A DNA stretch of 64,000 bases, taken from positions 1 to 64,000 of the forward strand of contig NZ_FWFJ01000004.1 of the NCBI RefSeq assembly GCF_900172365.1, given 5' to 3'. Below are positions 52,817 to 61,975 of this stretch, piece by piece. The translations under genes were made by a program, and so were the position numbers. Each line of letters begins with the position of its first letter. The first letter of the stretch is position 1. Below the pieces are notes generated by a model that worked only from the letters and a program-made list of their open reading frames with translations, searched no databases and had not been told where the DNA came from. The stretch comes from Roseovarius gaetbuli. Its GTDB lineage: Bacteria > Pseudomonadota > Alphaproteobacteria > Rhodobacterales > Rhodobacteraceae.

Positions 52817-53622
52817 ATCGCCTCATGCCCTCCCTCGACGCCGCCGGTGCCATTCTGCTGGCCGTAATCTGGATTTCGCCGTTGCTCTTTGCCTTTTGGG
52901 CGGCGTTTCATTCCACCTCGGATGCGGTGAATTTCAACATCGCCGCGCCCTGGACGCTTGATAATTTCCGCACCGCCTGGGATGGCGCGCCCTGGATGCG
53001 CTATTTCCTCAACACCTTCCTGTTGGTCACCGTGGTTCTGATCGGACAGTTCATCCTGACCACACTGGCCGGGTTCGCCTTTGCGCAGGTTCAATTCCCC
53101 GGCAAGGATTTCGTGTTCATCCTGGTATTGTTACAGTTGTTCATCCTGCCAGAGGTTCTGATCGTGGAAAACTATGCCATGGTCTCGCGGCTTGGGCTTT
53201 TCGATACGATCCTCGGGATCGGCATGCCCTATATGGCAAGCGCCTTTGGCATTTTCCTGATGCGCCAAGCGTTCAAATCGGTGCCTATTGAATTGCACGA
53301 GGCGGCACGCATTGAGGGCTGTAGCTGGTTCGGAATCCTGATCCGGGTCTATGTGCCGCTCGCCAAGCCGACCTATCTGGCCTATGCCCTTGTGTCGGTG
53401 TCGACCCATTGGAACAACTTTTTGTGGCCCCTGATCGTCACCAACTCGCCCGACACGCGGCCCTTGACGGTGGGCCTGTCGATCTTTGGCGCGCCGGAGA
53501 ACGGCGTGGATATCTCGGTGATCTCGGCGGCGACACTGATGTCGATTGCGCCGCTGTTGATTGCCTTTCTGGTGTTCCAGCGTCAGTTCGTTCAGGCGTT
53601 TTTGCGCGCAGGCATCAAATGA
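52813..53622 (+). CDS. ABC transporter permease (UgpE-like)
   Basis: A 269-residue CUT1-type permease with six helices; EAA loop HEAARIEGCSWFGI. Partner of the upstream permease. Its stop overlaps the phosphodiesterase ATG. Confidence 0.92.
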   Translation: MNRLMPSLDAAGAILLAVIWISPLLFAFWAAFHSTSDAVNFNIAAPWTLDNFRTAWDGAPWMRYFLNTFLLVTVVLIGQFILTTLAGFAFAQVQFPGKDFVFILVLLQLFILPEVLIVENYAMVSRLGLFDTILGIGMPYMASAFGIFLMRQAFKSVPIELHEAARIEGCSWFGILIRVYVPLAKPTYLAYALVSVSTHWNNFLWPLIVTNSPDTRPLTVGLSIFGAPENGVDISVISAATLMSIAPLLIAFLVFQRQFVQAFLRAGIK

Positions 53623-54416
53623 CCCGCATCCTGCAACTGAGCGATACCCATGTCACGGTGCCGCCGCACCGCGTCTCGGGAGAGCTTGAAACATTCGCTC
53701 TTTTGGGTTCGGCAATCACCCGGATACTGGCCGATCTGGACGGATTGGGGCCGATTGATGCGGTGGTCGTGACCGGCGATCTGACCGATCTTGGCGACGC
53801 CGAAAGCTATCACCTCCTGCGCCGTCAGGTCGAGCGGCTTGGCCTGCCGTGGTTTGCCATTCCCGGCAATCACGACCTGCGTGCGCCGATGCGCGCGGCG
53901 CTTGCCGACCTTGATTATCTACCCGCCGAGGGGCGGCTGAACTGGATCCGCGACTTTGACGATCTGCGCCTGATCGGGCTTGATACGCTGATCGAAGGGC
54001 AAGGCGGCGGTACGCTTGACGGCGACACGCTGGCGTTTCTGGACAACGCCTTGCAGGGGCGCGCCGATGTGCCCGCCCTTGTGGCGCTGCATCATCCGCC
54101 CTTTGCTTCTGGCATCGCCTTCATGGACAGGATCGCGCTTGATGCAACCGCGCCCTTGGCCGAAATTCTTGGCCGTGCCCGATCCGAGGTGCGCCTGATC
54201 GCGGGCCATGTGCATAATACCTTTATCGGTCAGGTCGGCCCTTGCATCGCCCTGACCAGTGCGGCAATCTCCAGCAGCTTTCCCGTCGACTTTCGCGCGA
54301 ACGCTCCGGTTGGTTTTACGACTGCGCCGGGCGGGTATATGTTGCACGACTGGCGGGACGGATTTCAAAGCACCTGCGTGTCGCTGGCATCCGGCAGCGG
54401 GCCGCATCCTTTCTAA
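53619..54416 (+). CDS. Class III cyclic-nucleotide/glycerophospho-diesterase (calcineurin fold)
   Basis: A 265-residue metallophosphoesterase with all metal motifs: LSDTHV, VVTGDLTDLG, IPGNHDLR, ALHHPPF and AGHVHNT. The family includes CpdA (3',5'-cAMP phosphodiesterase) and GpdQ (glycerophosphodiesterase). Because it is translationally coupled to a Ugp-like importer and followed by a phosphate transporter, hydrolysis of an imported phosphodiester is the better reading. It lacks a signal peptide and so is cytoplasmic. Confidence 0.88.
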   Translation: MTRILQLSDTHVTVPPHRVSGELETFALLGSAITRILADLDGLGPIDAVVVTGDLTDLGDAESYHLLRRQVERLGLPWFAIPGNHDLRAPMRAALADLDYLPAEGRLNWIRDFDDLRLIGLDTLIEGQGGGTLDGDTLAFLDNALQGRADVPALVALHHPPFASGIAFMDRIALDATAPLAEILGRARSEVRLIAGHVHNTFIGQVGPCIALTSAAISSSFPVDFRANAPVGFTTAPGGYMLHDWRDGFQSTCVSLASGSGPHPF

Positions 54417-54434
54417 AGACCTGGACCACCCACC

Positions 54435-56096
54435 TTGGAAACACCCAACCTGACCTTGTTTTTCCTGCATATCGCAGGCGCCGCTGCCCTGTTGATCTGG
54501 GCCGTGCGCCTTGTGCGCACCGGGGTCGAGCGCGCCTTTTCCACGCAATTGCGGCTTTGGCTGCGGCGCTCGGGCAAAAGCCGGATCTGGGCGGCTCTGA
54601 CCGGCACCGCATCGGCGATGGCCTTGCAAAGCTCGACCGCAGTGGCGATCCTTGCGGCCAATTTTGTCGCCGCCGGCGGCATTGCCGTGGCGGCGGGGCT
54701 GGCGATCCTGCTTGGGGCCGATCTTGGTTCGGCTCTGGTGGCGAAACTTCTTCTCGTGCGCCAGACATGGCTTGTGCCGATCCTTCTGCTTGTCGGGGTC
54801 GCCATGTTCCTGCGCGGCAATCAGAAACGGGTGCGCCAAGGCGGGCGCATCCTGATCGGGCTGGCGCTTATCTTTGTGTCTCTCGACATGCTGCGCGCGG
54901 CCACGGCGCCGCTGACCGATAGCACCGGCGCGATCATGGCGATGCAATACCTCGGGCGCGATACGCTGACGGCCTTTGTCATCGGCGCGCTCTTTGCCTG
55001 GGTGGTGCATTCCAGCGTGGCGGCGGTTCTGCTGTTCGTGACGCTGGTCATGCAGGGCGTGCTGCCCTTGGCGGCGGCGGTGGCGCTTATCCTCGGGGCC
55101 AACCTTGGCGGCGCGTTCATCGCCTTCGTGCTGACCCTCGCCGCCCCGATCGAAGCGCGCCGGATGATCATCGCCAATCTGGTGCTGCGCGGTGGGGGCG
55201 CGGCGCTGACGCTGGTGGCGTTCCGCATGTTTGAGCCGCCGCTTGACTGGCTTGGGGCCACCCCTGCGGCACAGGCGATACACCTGCATATCGTCTTTAA
55301 CTTTGCGCTCCTGATCGTAACGCTGCCCTTTACCGGGCTCGCCGCGCGCATGGCCGCGACAATGCTGGCCGAGCCCGTCGGCCCCGCCGCGCATGATCAT
55401 TTCACCGCCCTTGATCCGGCCGCGCTAAGTGATCCCGACCGTGCGCTATCGTGTGCCGCGCGCGAAGTGATGCGCATTGGCGAGACGGTCGAGGCGATGC
55501 TGCGCACGATACCGACGCTTTACACCAGCTGGGATGACGCGAGCGCCGAGGCTATTGCCACCAATGAAAAGACCCTGCGCAAACGCCATTTCGATACCAA
55601 GCTCTATCTTGCGCAACTCCACCGGAGTGGGCTTGACGAAGACAACAGCCGCCGCTCGATGGACCTTGCGACGATTGCCGCCAATCTTGAGGCCGCAGGC
55701 GACATGATCGCGCGCAAGATGCTGACACTGGCGCGGCGGTTGCACACCGAAGGCGTGAATTTTTCGCAATCCGGCTGGGATGAAATCTGTGACTTTCACG
55801 ACCGGGTGCTGGCCAATGCACAACTGGCGCTGAGCGTGATGATGACGCAAAACCCCGATGACGCGCGCGAACTTGTCGCCGAAAAGGACAGCATTCGCGC
55901 ACTCGAACAAAAACTTCAGCGCCTGCACTTGGGGCGCCTGCGCGAGGGGCTGACCGAAAGCATCGAGACCAGCAATATCCATCAAGAGACGTTGCGCGCG
56001 CTGAAACAGGTCAATACCTCGTTTTCGATGGTCGCCTATCCGATCCTGACGGAATCCGGTGATCTGCTCTCAAGCCGGATGTCTGACCGAAGCTAG
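54435..56096 (+). CDS. Na/phosphate cotransporter-family protein with PhoU-like C-terminus
   Basis: 553 residues. Two repeats of the Na/Pi-cotransporter membrane domain occupy about 1-310, the first with the ALQSSTAV motif (residues 63-70). The second repeat reads VVHSSVAAV, with His in place of the usual Gln of QSS. The C-terminal part (about 350-550) is helical and PhoU-like. TTG at 54435 is the likely start, 18 bp after the phosphodiesterase. In this operon it may export or take up phosphate released from phosphodiesters. Confidence 0.85.
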   Translation: METPNLTLFFLHIAGAAALLIWAVRLVRTGVERAFSTQLRLWLRRSGKSRIWAALTGTASAMALQSSTAVAILAANFVAAGGIAVAAGLAILLGADLGSALVAKLLLVRQTWLVPILLLVGVAMFLRGNQKRVRQGGRILIGLALIFVSLDMLRAATAPLTDSTGAIMAMQYLGRDTLTAFVIGALFAWVVHSSVAAVLLFVTLVMQGVLPLAAAVALILGANLGGAFIAFVLTLAAPIEARRMIIANLVLRGGGAALTLVAFRMFEPPLDWLGATPAAQAIHLHIVFNFALLIVTLPFTGLAARMAATMLAEPVGPAAHDHFTALDPAALSDPDRALSCAAREVMRIGETVEAMLRTIPTLYTSWDDASAEAIATNEKTLRKRHFDTKLYLAQLHRSGLDEDNSRRSMDLATIAANLEAAGDMIARKMLTLARRLHTEGVNFSQSGWDEICDFHDRVLANAQLALSVMMTQNPDDARELVAEKDSIRALEQKLQRLHLGRLREGLTESIETSNIHQETLRALKQVNTSFSMVAYPILTESGDLLSSRMSDRS

Positions 56097-56185
56097 GCCG
56101 CGGCTTGTCAGGTCAGCGAATTATCACTAGGGATCAAGGCGCAAAAGGCCTTGGTTCCCCGTTTGGCCGCAAAAGGATTTTCCCG

Positions 56186-58381
56186 ATGGTCAGGGTTCAG
56201 CCCACACCCCAGACAGGCCCCGCTCAATCCGCCCTTGTCGGCGCTATCCTGGGCATTGATGCCGCCGGTCATTGCCTTGCCCTGGCAACGGTGTTCTTTG
56301 TCGGTGGGCTTGCGGCGGGGCTTGGGCTGGCGACGGCGATCTTCTTGTTCTCGACCGCACTTATCACGCTTGTGCTGTTTCGCTTTGGCGGGTTTCGCAT
56401 CGCCCTTGGCATACCACAGGACACCACCGTTGCCATTCTCGCCCCCGCCGTGGCCCTTGTCGCCGCCGCCGCAAGCGGGCCGCCCGAGGCACAGGTTGCG
56501 ACCGCCATCGCCGCCATCGGCGCGTCTGCTGTCTTGTCGGGGCTGGCCTTCTGGCTGGTCGGGCGACTTGGCTTGGGGCGGATGTTGCGGATGTTTCCCT
56601 ATCCGGTGACGGCAGGGTTTCTGGCCTCTTCGGGGGTGCTGCTTGTCATGGCGGCCCTGTCGATCCTGACCGGCGCGCAGGGCTATGGTGCCATCGCCGC
56701 AAGCCTTGCCACACCCGAGGGTCTGTGGGGTGTCGTGCCGGCCATTGCCATGGCCCTTGCCTTGATCGGCGCGCTGCGTATCTGGCAGGGATCGACACCG
56801 GTTCTGGTGATCATCCTGCTGTTTCTGGCCGGATTTTACGCGGCCTTGTCCTGGCTCGGACTAAGCCGTGCCGAGGCGACCGCGCTTGGCCTTTTGCCGC
56901 ATCTCGGCGAAGGCGGCGGGCTTGGCCCCGGATTATGGATGATCCGGCTTGTCGACTGGCCACTCTTGTTGACCATAGCGCCGACGTTCGCTGCCGTGAT
57001 CCTGCTCAACCTGATTGGCGTGTTGCTCAATACCTCCGGGGTGGAACTGGCCACGCGACAGGATACCGATGAGAACCGCGAATTACGGGTTACCGGCCTT
57101 GGCAATATCGTGATCGGCGCCATGGGCGGGATAACAAGCTATCTTCAGGGCGGGGCGTCAATCATTGCCGCGCGGCTTGGCGTACATGGTGGCGGCCTCG
57201 TGTTCGGGCATGTGGCGGTCCTTCTGATCGCCTGTGTTTTCGCCGAACGGATCGTGGCCGCCGTGCCGACCTTTGTTGCGGCGGGCCTGTTGATGTTCAT
57301 TGGCTTTGCGATGATCGAGGATTGGCTGATCGCAGCGCGCCACCGGCTTGTGACGATGGATTGGCTGATTGTTGTGGGGATCGTCGCGGTTACCATCGGC
57401 TTTGGCATCCTGCCTGCTGTCGCGGTTGGCCTCGGGCTTGCGGTGCTTGGCTTTACCTTTGGTTATATGCGCCTGCCAGTGATCCGCCAAAGCTTTGACG
57501 CGCGCAGCCACCGCAGCACTCTGGACCGCAATGCCGCCGCAAACGTCTATCTGGCCGAAAACGGTGCCGCAGTCCGCGTGTTACAATTGCAGGGCGCCTT
57601 GTTTTTCGGCTCGGTAGAGCAACTTATCGACACCCTGCGCCACACCCCCGTTGCACACCAGAGTCCGCGCGCGGTGATCCTTGATTTCAGCGCCGTGAAC
57701 ACCTTTGACAGTTCGGCCTGCGCCGCGCTTGAAAAGCTCGGGAACCTGATGCAGACCCAGAACATCGCCACCCATCTGACCGGCATGTCGCCCGCCTTGC
57801 TGGCGGTCTTTACCCGCTGGGGCCTGCCGATTTCCGAGACCGCAGAGGATGTGACGCCCGGCGGGTTTCGGCTCTGGCCGTCGCTTGACGCGGCGCTTGA
57901 GGCTTGTGAAACCGCGCTTCTGGCGGCGCTCGACGCCCCCGGCGAGACTTCCGATTTCGCAGAGCTTCTACGCCAGATGGGCCGTGATCATCCCCGGCTG
58001 TCCGATCTGATGGATCAGATGACGGCGCTTGATCTCTCCCCCGACGACACCCTGATTGCCGCCAACGACAGCCAGGCGGATATCTATTTTCTGGCCTCGG
58101 GCCGATTGGCCGTTTTGCTGCCACAGCGCGACGGCCCGGCGATCCGGGTGCGCTCGATGGGCCCCGGCGCGGTTGTGGGGGAGTTGGCAAGCCTGCTTGA
58201 CACCCCGCGCAATGCAAATGTGATCTGCGAGGCCACGGCGCGCGTTTACCAGCTATCGGCCGATACGATCGCGCGGCTTGAACGCGAAGACCGCGATCTT
58301 GCCGCGCTTTTATGGCGGATTCTGGCGCGCTCGGTTGCGCTTAAAGTCATGCAGACAAACGCGTTGCTGACGCGCGGCTAG
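56186..58381 (+). CDS. SulP-family anion transporter with STAS and cNMP-binding domains
   Basis: 731 residues in three parts. A SulP/SLC26-like membrane domain (about 10-430, with 10-14 helices and ALGIPQDTTVAIL, GGITSYLQGGASII). A STAS domain (about 455-580; VRVLQLQGALFFGSVEQL and VILDFSAVNTFDSSAC). A cyclic-nucleotide-binding domain (about 610-725) with YFLASGRLAVLL and GPGAVVGELASLLDTPRNA. It likely carries an inorganic anion or carboxylate, gated by a nucleotide. ATG 56186 is preferred, with AAAAGGA upstream. Confidence 0.9.
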   Translation: MVRVQPTPQTGPAQSALVGAILGIDAAGHCLALATVFFVGGLAAGLGLATAIFLFSTALITLVLFRFGGFRIALGIPQDTTVAILAPAVALVAAAASGPPEAQVATAIAAIGASAVLSGLAFWLVGRLGLGRMLRMFPYPVTAGFLASSGVLLVMAALSILTGAQGYGAIAASLATPEGLWGVVPAIAMALALIGALRIWQGSTPVLVIILLFLAGFYAALSWLGLSRAEATALGLLPHLGEGGGLGPGLWMIRLVDWPLLLTIAPTFAAVILLNLIGVLLNTSGVELATRQDTDENRELRVTGLGNIVIGAMGGITSYLQGGASIIAARLGVHGGGLVFGHVAVLLIACVFAERIVAAVPTFVAAGLLMFIGFAMIEDWLIAARHRLVTMDWLIVVGIVAVTIGFGILPAVAVGLGLAVLGFTFGYMRLPVIRQSFDARSHRSTLDRNAAANVYLAENGAAVRVLQLQGALFFGSVEQLIDTLRHTPVAHQSPRAVILDFSAVNTFDSSACAALEKLGNLMQTQNIATHLTGMSPALLAVFTRWGLPISETAEDVTPGGFRLWPSLDAALEACETALLAALDAPGETSDFAELLRQMGRDHPRLSDLMDQMTALDLSPDDTLIAANDSQADIYFLASGRLAVLLPQRDGPAIRVRSMGPGAVVGELASLLDTPRNANVICEATARVYQLSADTIARLEREDRDLAALLWRILARSVALKVMQTNALLTRG

Positions 58382-58409
58382 TCACGCAAAACCTTTCAGT
58401 TATTTGCTG

Positions 58410-58430
58410 ATCACAGCCCGAGGCTGTGAT
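58410..58430. promoter_or_regulatory. Perfect palindrome between SulP gene and the flavoprotein gene
   Basis: ATCACAGCC-CGA-GGCTGTGAT is a 9-bp perfect inverted repeat, 28 bp after the SulP stop and about 115 bp before the flavoprotein start. With no T-run it is either a weak terminator for the long upstream operon or an operator for the next gene. The rest of 58382-58544 is AT-richer and probably contains the flavoprotein promoter. Confidence 0.5.
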
Positions 58431-58544
58431 ATGGTTAACCTGTTCATGGCTCGCGCCATTGGTGTGTTGAGACCTGAAATCTCAATTCGTTTTGTCTCAC
58501 GCGGTTTTAAACAGATATTTGACGACCACTAAAGGAGTTTCATT

Positions 58545-60113
58545 TTGAAAAATTCACCCACAAGCAATCCTGTTTCCCTTAGCGTTTCCATCGACGGCGG
58601 CGCGCAGGTGACCAAAACCTGCGACCTTCTGGTCGTGGCGTGCGAACCGCGCAACCTGATCGGCACCTGCGACTATACCCAGGCCGAGCTGGACCTGTTT
58701 TCAAAGTTCAAGAATTTCACCTTCCACACCACTTTGGTGAAAGTAAAAGTACCCGCCGTCAAACCGGAATTCGGCATCATCCTGTCGCCGCAGGAAATTT
58801 CGAACATGGCCGGCAATGTCAGCGGATACCGCAATGAAACGGCCAAGCAATTCTCGCTGGAAACCGCCAATGGCATGACCGAGAACCTTGTCACCGTCTA
58901 TCAGCTAGAGGGCCCCGAAACCACGCCGATGACCGAGCAACAGTTTCTGGACAACCTGAATGCCACGCTGCCAACACTGTCTTGGTGGCCCTATCCCGAG
59001 TACGAGATCGTTACAGATCCAGCCAGCCTGCCGGTTGATCTGCGTACGCCCTATTTCGATCACTTCGACAATGCCGGTCTGCTTGCGGGCGGGCCATGGG
59101 ATTACCTGGATCTTCAAGGCAAGAACAACACGATCTACGTCCATGGCTCGACCTGTTTTGAATCGGTTCTGCAATGCTGGCAATATGGCGGCATGCTGAT
59201 TGAAAATCAGGGTCGGCTTGGCTGGTCTCTGCCCGAAGACAAGGACGCCTCGATCATCGTGCTTGGGGCGGGACCGTCCGGCATGATGTTTGCGCACCGC
59301 CTGAAAGAGCTGTGCTATACGAATGTTGAAATCCTCGAGTGCACGGACCGCTTTGGCGGCAAGACGCATACCGTCACCTATGACACACCCTCGCCGAACG
59401 GCGATCCGACCGCCTGCGAACTGGGCACCTGTTACCTTTCGCCAGCCTATGATGCCATGGCCAAGCATTTTGCCGCCTGCGACTTCATGCAGGGCAACAT
59501 CCGCGAGGGCATGTTCCTGACCCCCTGCCATGATGACCCCAAAGGCAAAACCATCCGCGGCATGACCACCGCCGGTCAGTTTGACGGCGTTCCGATGACC
59601 AAGCCGATGATCGAATATACCGAATATACGCTGTTCAAGGGCTATTACGAGGCAAACCAACCCTTTGCCGAGCCAACCAAATGGCTGGATGGGTTTGATC
59701 CGGAAAAACTCACGCGTGATATGCTGCTCAAGCTTTTGGAATATGATGCCCTTTTGGCGCTTTATCGCGGGCTGACCCTGCCGATGCCGCTCAGCCCGCC
59801 GACCGAGTTGCTGCAATACGAAAGCTTCTACGATTTCCTTGAGAAAAACGACCTTCTGTTGCTGACCGGCATGCTTGAATATGCCTATTCCGTTCAGGGC
59901 TATGGGCCGTTGAAACAGATTCCGGCCTATTATGGATTGATCTGGATCTCGCTGCCGCTCACAGTTGGCATGATCTTTAGTGACAAACCGGCAGTCACGG
60001 TTCTGTCAAAGGGCTGGCTTGATATCTGGACACAGATGGCGCCGACGCTAGATATCACCCTGAATGCTCATGTTACGGGGATTGATCGGGGAGCGGTTGG
60101 CCAGGTGACATAA
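58545..60113 (+). CDS. FAD amine-oxidase-like flavoprotein with circularly permuted domain order
   Basis: 522 residues. The Rossmann FAD-binding start (SIIVLGAGPSGMMFAHRL, then LECTDRFGGKTHT) is not at the N-terminus but at about residue 235. Before it comes what normally follows: a VxVxxDGG strand, CDLLVVACEPRNL (usual mid-late strand) and YVHGSTCFESVLQCW (the late FAD motif with a glycine-rich helix). The C-terminus ends on LSKGWLDIWTQMAP and AHVTGIDRG, which in ordinary amine oxidases lead straight into the piece found here at residues 10-35. TTG 58545 has an excellent AAAGGAG 7 nt upstream. Substrate unknown. I infer permutation from motif order; a composite of two genes is the alternative. 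Confidence 0.7.
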   Translation: MKNSPTSNPVSLSVSIDGGAQVTKTCDLLVVACEPRNLIGTCDYTQAELDLFSKFKNFTFHTTLVKVKVPAVKPEFGIILSPQEISNMAGNVSGYRNETAKQFSLETANGMTENLVTVYQLEGPETTPMTEQQFLDNLNATLPTLSWWPYPEYEIVTDPASLPVDLRTPYFDHFDNAGLLAGGPWDYLDLQGKNNTIYVHGSTCFESVLQCWQYGGMLIENQGRLGWSLPEDKDASIIVLGAGPSGMMFAHRLKELCYTNVEILECTDRFGGKTHTVTYDTPSPNGDPTACELGTCYLSPAYDAMAKHFAACDFMQGNIREGMFLTPCHDDPKGKTIRGMTTAGQFDGVPMTKPMIEYTEYTLFKGYYEANQPFAEPTKWLDGFDPEKLTRDMLLKLLEYDALLALYRGLTLPMPLSPPTELLQYESFYDFLEKNDLLLLTGMLEYAYSVQGYGPLKQIPAYYGLIWISLPLTVGMIFSDKPAVTVLSKGWLDIWTQMAPTLDITLNAHVTGIDRGAVGQVT

Positions 60114-60121
60114 AGATACCC

Positions 60122-60145
60122 GCCCGCAGTTGGGGGGTCGCGGGC
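60122..60145 (+). terminator. Weak hairpin after the flavoprotein gene
   Basis: GCCCGC (60122-60127) and GCGGGC (60140-60145) pair around a G-rich loop, 8 nt after the flavoprotein stop. There is no T-run. Possibly a partial terminator before the cyclase gene. Confidence 0.35.
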
Positions 60146-60181
60146 AGAGCATGCCAGCATGAACAGGCAAGGGAGAACCCT

Positions 60182-61960
60182 GTGAAGACGATGGAACGAA
60201 AAGCAACCACAATTGTTGCCGCTGACGTGGTGGGGTTCTCGCGTCTGGTTGCTCATGCCGAAGAAGAGGTTTTCTCGCGCCTGCATGATCTGCGCCACAC
60301 TGTCATCGATCCCGCCGTGACCGCCGAGGGCGGGCGCGTGGTCAAGACCATGGGCGATGGCCTTTTGGTCGAGTTTCCCCAACCCGGCGCCGCCATTCGC
60401 GCCTCGACCGCCGTGCAACGCGCCGTGGCCGCGCATGAGGCCGACCGCCCTGAAGAGACCCGCATCCGATTTCGCGTCGGCATCAACCACGGCAGCGTTC
60501 TGGTTGATGGCGACGATGTGCTGGGCGATGTCGTCAACATTGCCGCGCGCCTTGAAACCCTGTCGCCGCCGGGCGGCATCTGCGTGTCGCGCAGCGTGCG
60601 GGATATGCTGATCAATGACGAGACCCTCACCATCACCGGGCAGGGCATGCAATACGTGCGCAACATCCCCACCCCGGTCGAGGTCTGGCAGGTCAGCACC
60701 GGCGTCGAGGGCGACAGCCCCGGCCAGGAACAACGCCGTAGCGACCGCCCGTCGGTGATCGTGCTGCCGTTTGACAATATGTCACCCTCGATCGAGGACG
60801 GGTTTCTGGCCGATGGCATTGCCGAAGACGTGATCAACGCCCTGTCGCGCTTTCGCTCGCTCTTCGTGATCGCCCGCGGGTCAAGCTTTGTCTACAAGGA
60901 CCGCGCCAATGACGTGCGCCAGATCGCCCAGGACACCGGCGCACGCTATGTGGTCAAGGGCGCGGTGCGTCGCGCCGGGCAACGCCTGCGGGTCTCGGCG
61001 CAACTGATCGAGGCCGCCACCGGCCAGCAGATCTGGTCGGATAAATACGACCGCGACATCGAAGATATCTTTGAATTGCAGGATGACATCACCCGCTGTC
61101 TTGTGACCGGCCTAACGCCCGAAATCGGCGTGCACGAACGCAACATTTCCCGCAGCAAACCCACCGATAGCCTGTCGGCCTGGGAGCTGTGCCAAAAGGG
61201 TCTGACCGAGATCGACATGCGCACTGTCGGCAGCTTTCGCAACGCCTATGGCCTGTTCAAGGCCGCCGCCGAGGCCGATGTCACCTATGCGCTTCCACAT
61301 GCCCTGTTGGGGCGGGTGCATGCCGTGCGGATATATTCCGGCCGAAGCACCGATCCCCAGAAGGACGTGGCAGAGGGCATGAAACACGCCACCCTCGCGG
61401 TGCAACTTGACGACCGCCTTGAACTTGGCCACGCCACCCTGGCCCAGCTCATGACCATTCAGGGCCGCGAGGCGGATGCCCGAGCGGCACTTGCCCGCGC
61501 CAAGGCGCTCAACGACAATGACGCCCTCGTCTATAGCGTCCAGACCTTTATCAACCTCTTTCAGCCAGAGCCCGACACCTACGAAATGGAAACCGCCGGG
61601 CTTGAGGCGGTGCGTCTTAGCCCGCAGGATCCGCTGGGCTGGTCGTTTCACTGGATGCTGGTGATGTCGATCTGGCTGCGCGATATGGAACTGGGCGAGA
61701 ACGTGCGCCACTATCTTGATCCCGCCGCGCGCCTGCCGGGCGCGGAAACCTTTGTCCATATCGCCGTCGCAGTGACCGCTCTCAAGCGCGGCGATGAGGC
61801 GACGGCGCGCCTCGCGCTTGATGATGCCCTGAAGGTGCGGCCAAACCTTACGCTGCATACCATTCGGCACGCGTTTCACTTTCCCAAATGGCCCGCACTC
61901 GTGGCCGGTGTCGCCCCGCAGCTTGAAACCCTCGTTGAGATGGGATTGCCCAGCGAGTAA
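60182..61960 (+). CDS. Class III adenylate/guanylate cyclase with TolB-like domain and TPRs
   Basis: 592 residues. Cyclase domain at about 1-170: AADVVGFSRL, KTMGDGLLVEF, and INHGSVLVDGDDVLGDVVNIAAR broken at the end of the substrate loop. A TolB/FlgO-like N-terminal domain (about 195-310: VIVLPFDNMSP, DGIAEDVINALSRF) follows, then a TPR-like helical region to the end. This arrangement is common in alphaproteobacteria. The product is probably cAMP, made in the cytoplasm. GTG 60182 has GGGAG 7 nt upstream; ATG 60191 is the alternative. The downstream protein has a cNMP-binding domain, a possible effector. Confidence 0.88.
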   Translation: MKTMERKATTIVAADVVGFSRLVAHAEEEVFSRLHDLRHTVIDPAVTAEGGRVVKTMGDGLLVEFPQPGAAIRASTAVQRAVAAHEADRPEETRIRFRVGINHGSVLVDGDDVLGDVVNIAARLETLSPPGGICVSRSVRDMLINDETLTITGQGMQYVRNIPTPVEVWQVSTGVEGDSPGQEQRRSDRPSVIVLPFDNMSPSIEDGFLADGIAEDVINALSRFRSLFVIARGSSFVYKDRANDVRQIAQDTGARYVVKGAVRRAGQRLRVSAQLIEAATGQQIWSDKYDRDIEDIFELQDDITRCLVTGLTPEIGVHERNISRSKPTDSLSAWELCQKGLTEIDMRTVGSFRNAYGLFKAAAEADVTYALPHALLGRVHAVRIYSGRSTDPQKDVAEGMKHATLAVQLDDRLELGHATLAQLMTIQGREADARAALARAKALNDNDALVYSVQTFINLFQPEPDTYEMETAGLEAVRLSPQDPLGWSFHWMLVMSIWLRDMELGENVRHYLDPAARLPGAETFVHIAVAVTALKRGDEATARLALDDALKVRPNLTLHTIRHAFHFPKWPALVAGVAPQLETLVEMGLPSE

Positions 61961-61975
61961 AGGATTTTTCCCAAG

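Noticed and set aside
53919-55400. A 493-codon minus-strand frame opposite the phosphodiesterase and Na/Pi genes
   Set aside because: Composition is that of an antisense shadow, rich in Arg, Gln and His. The plus-strand genes have complete motifs.
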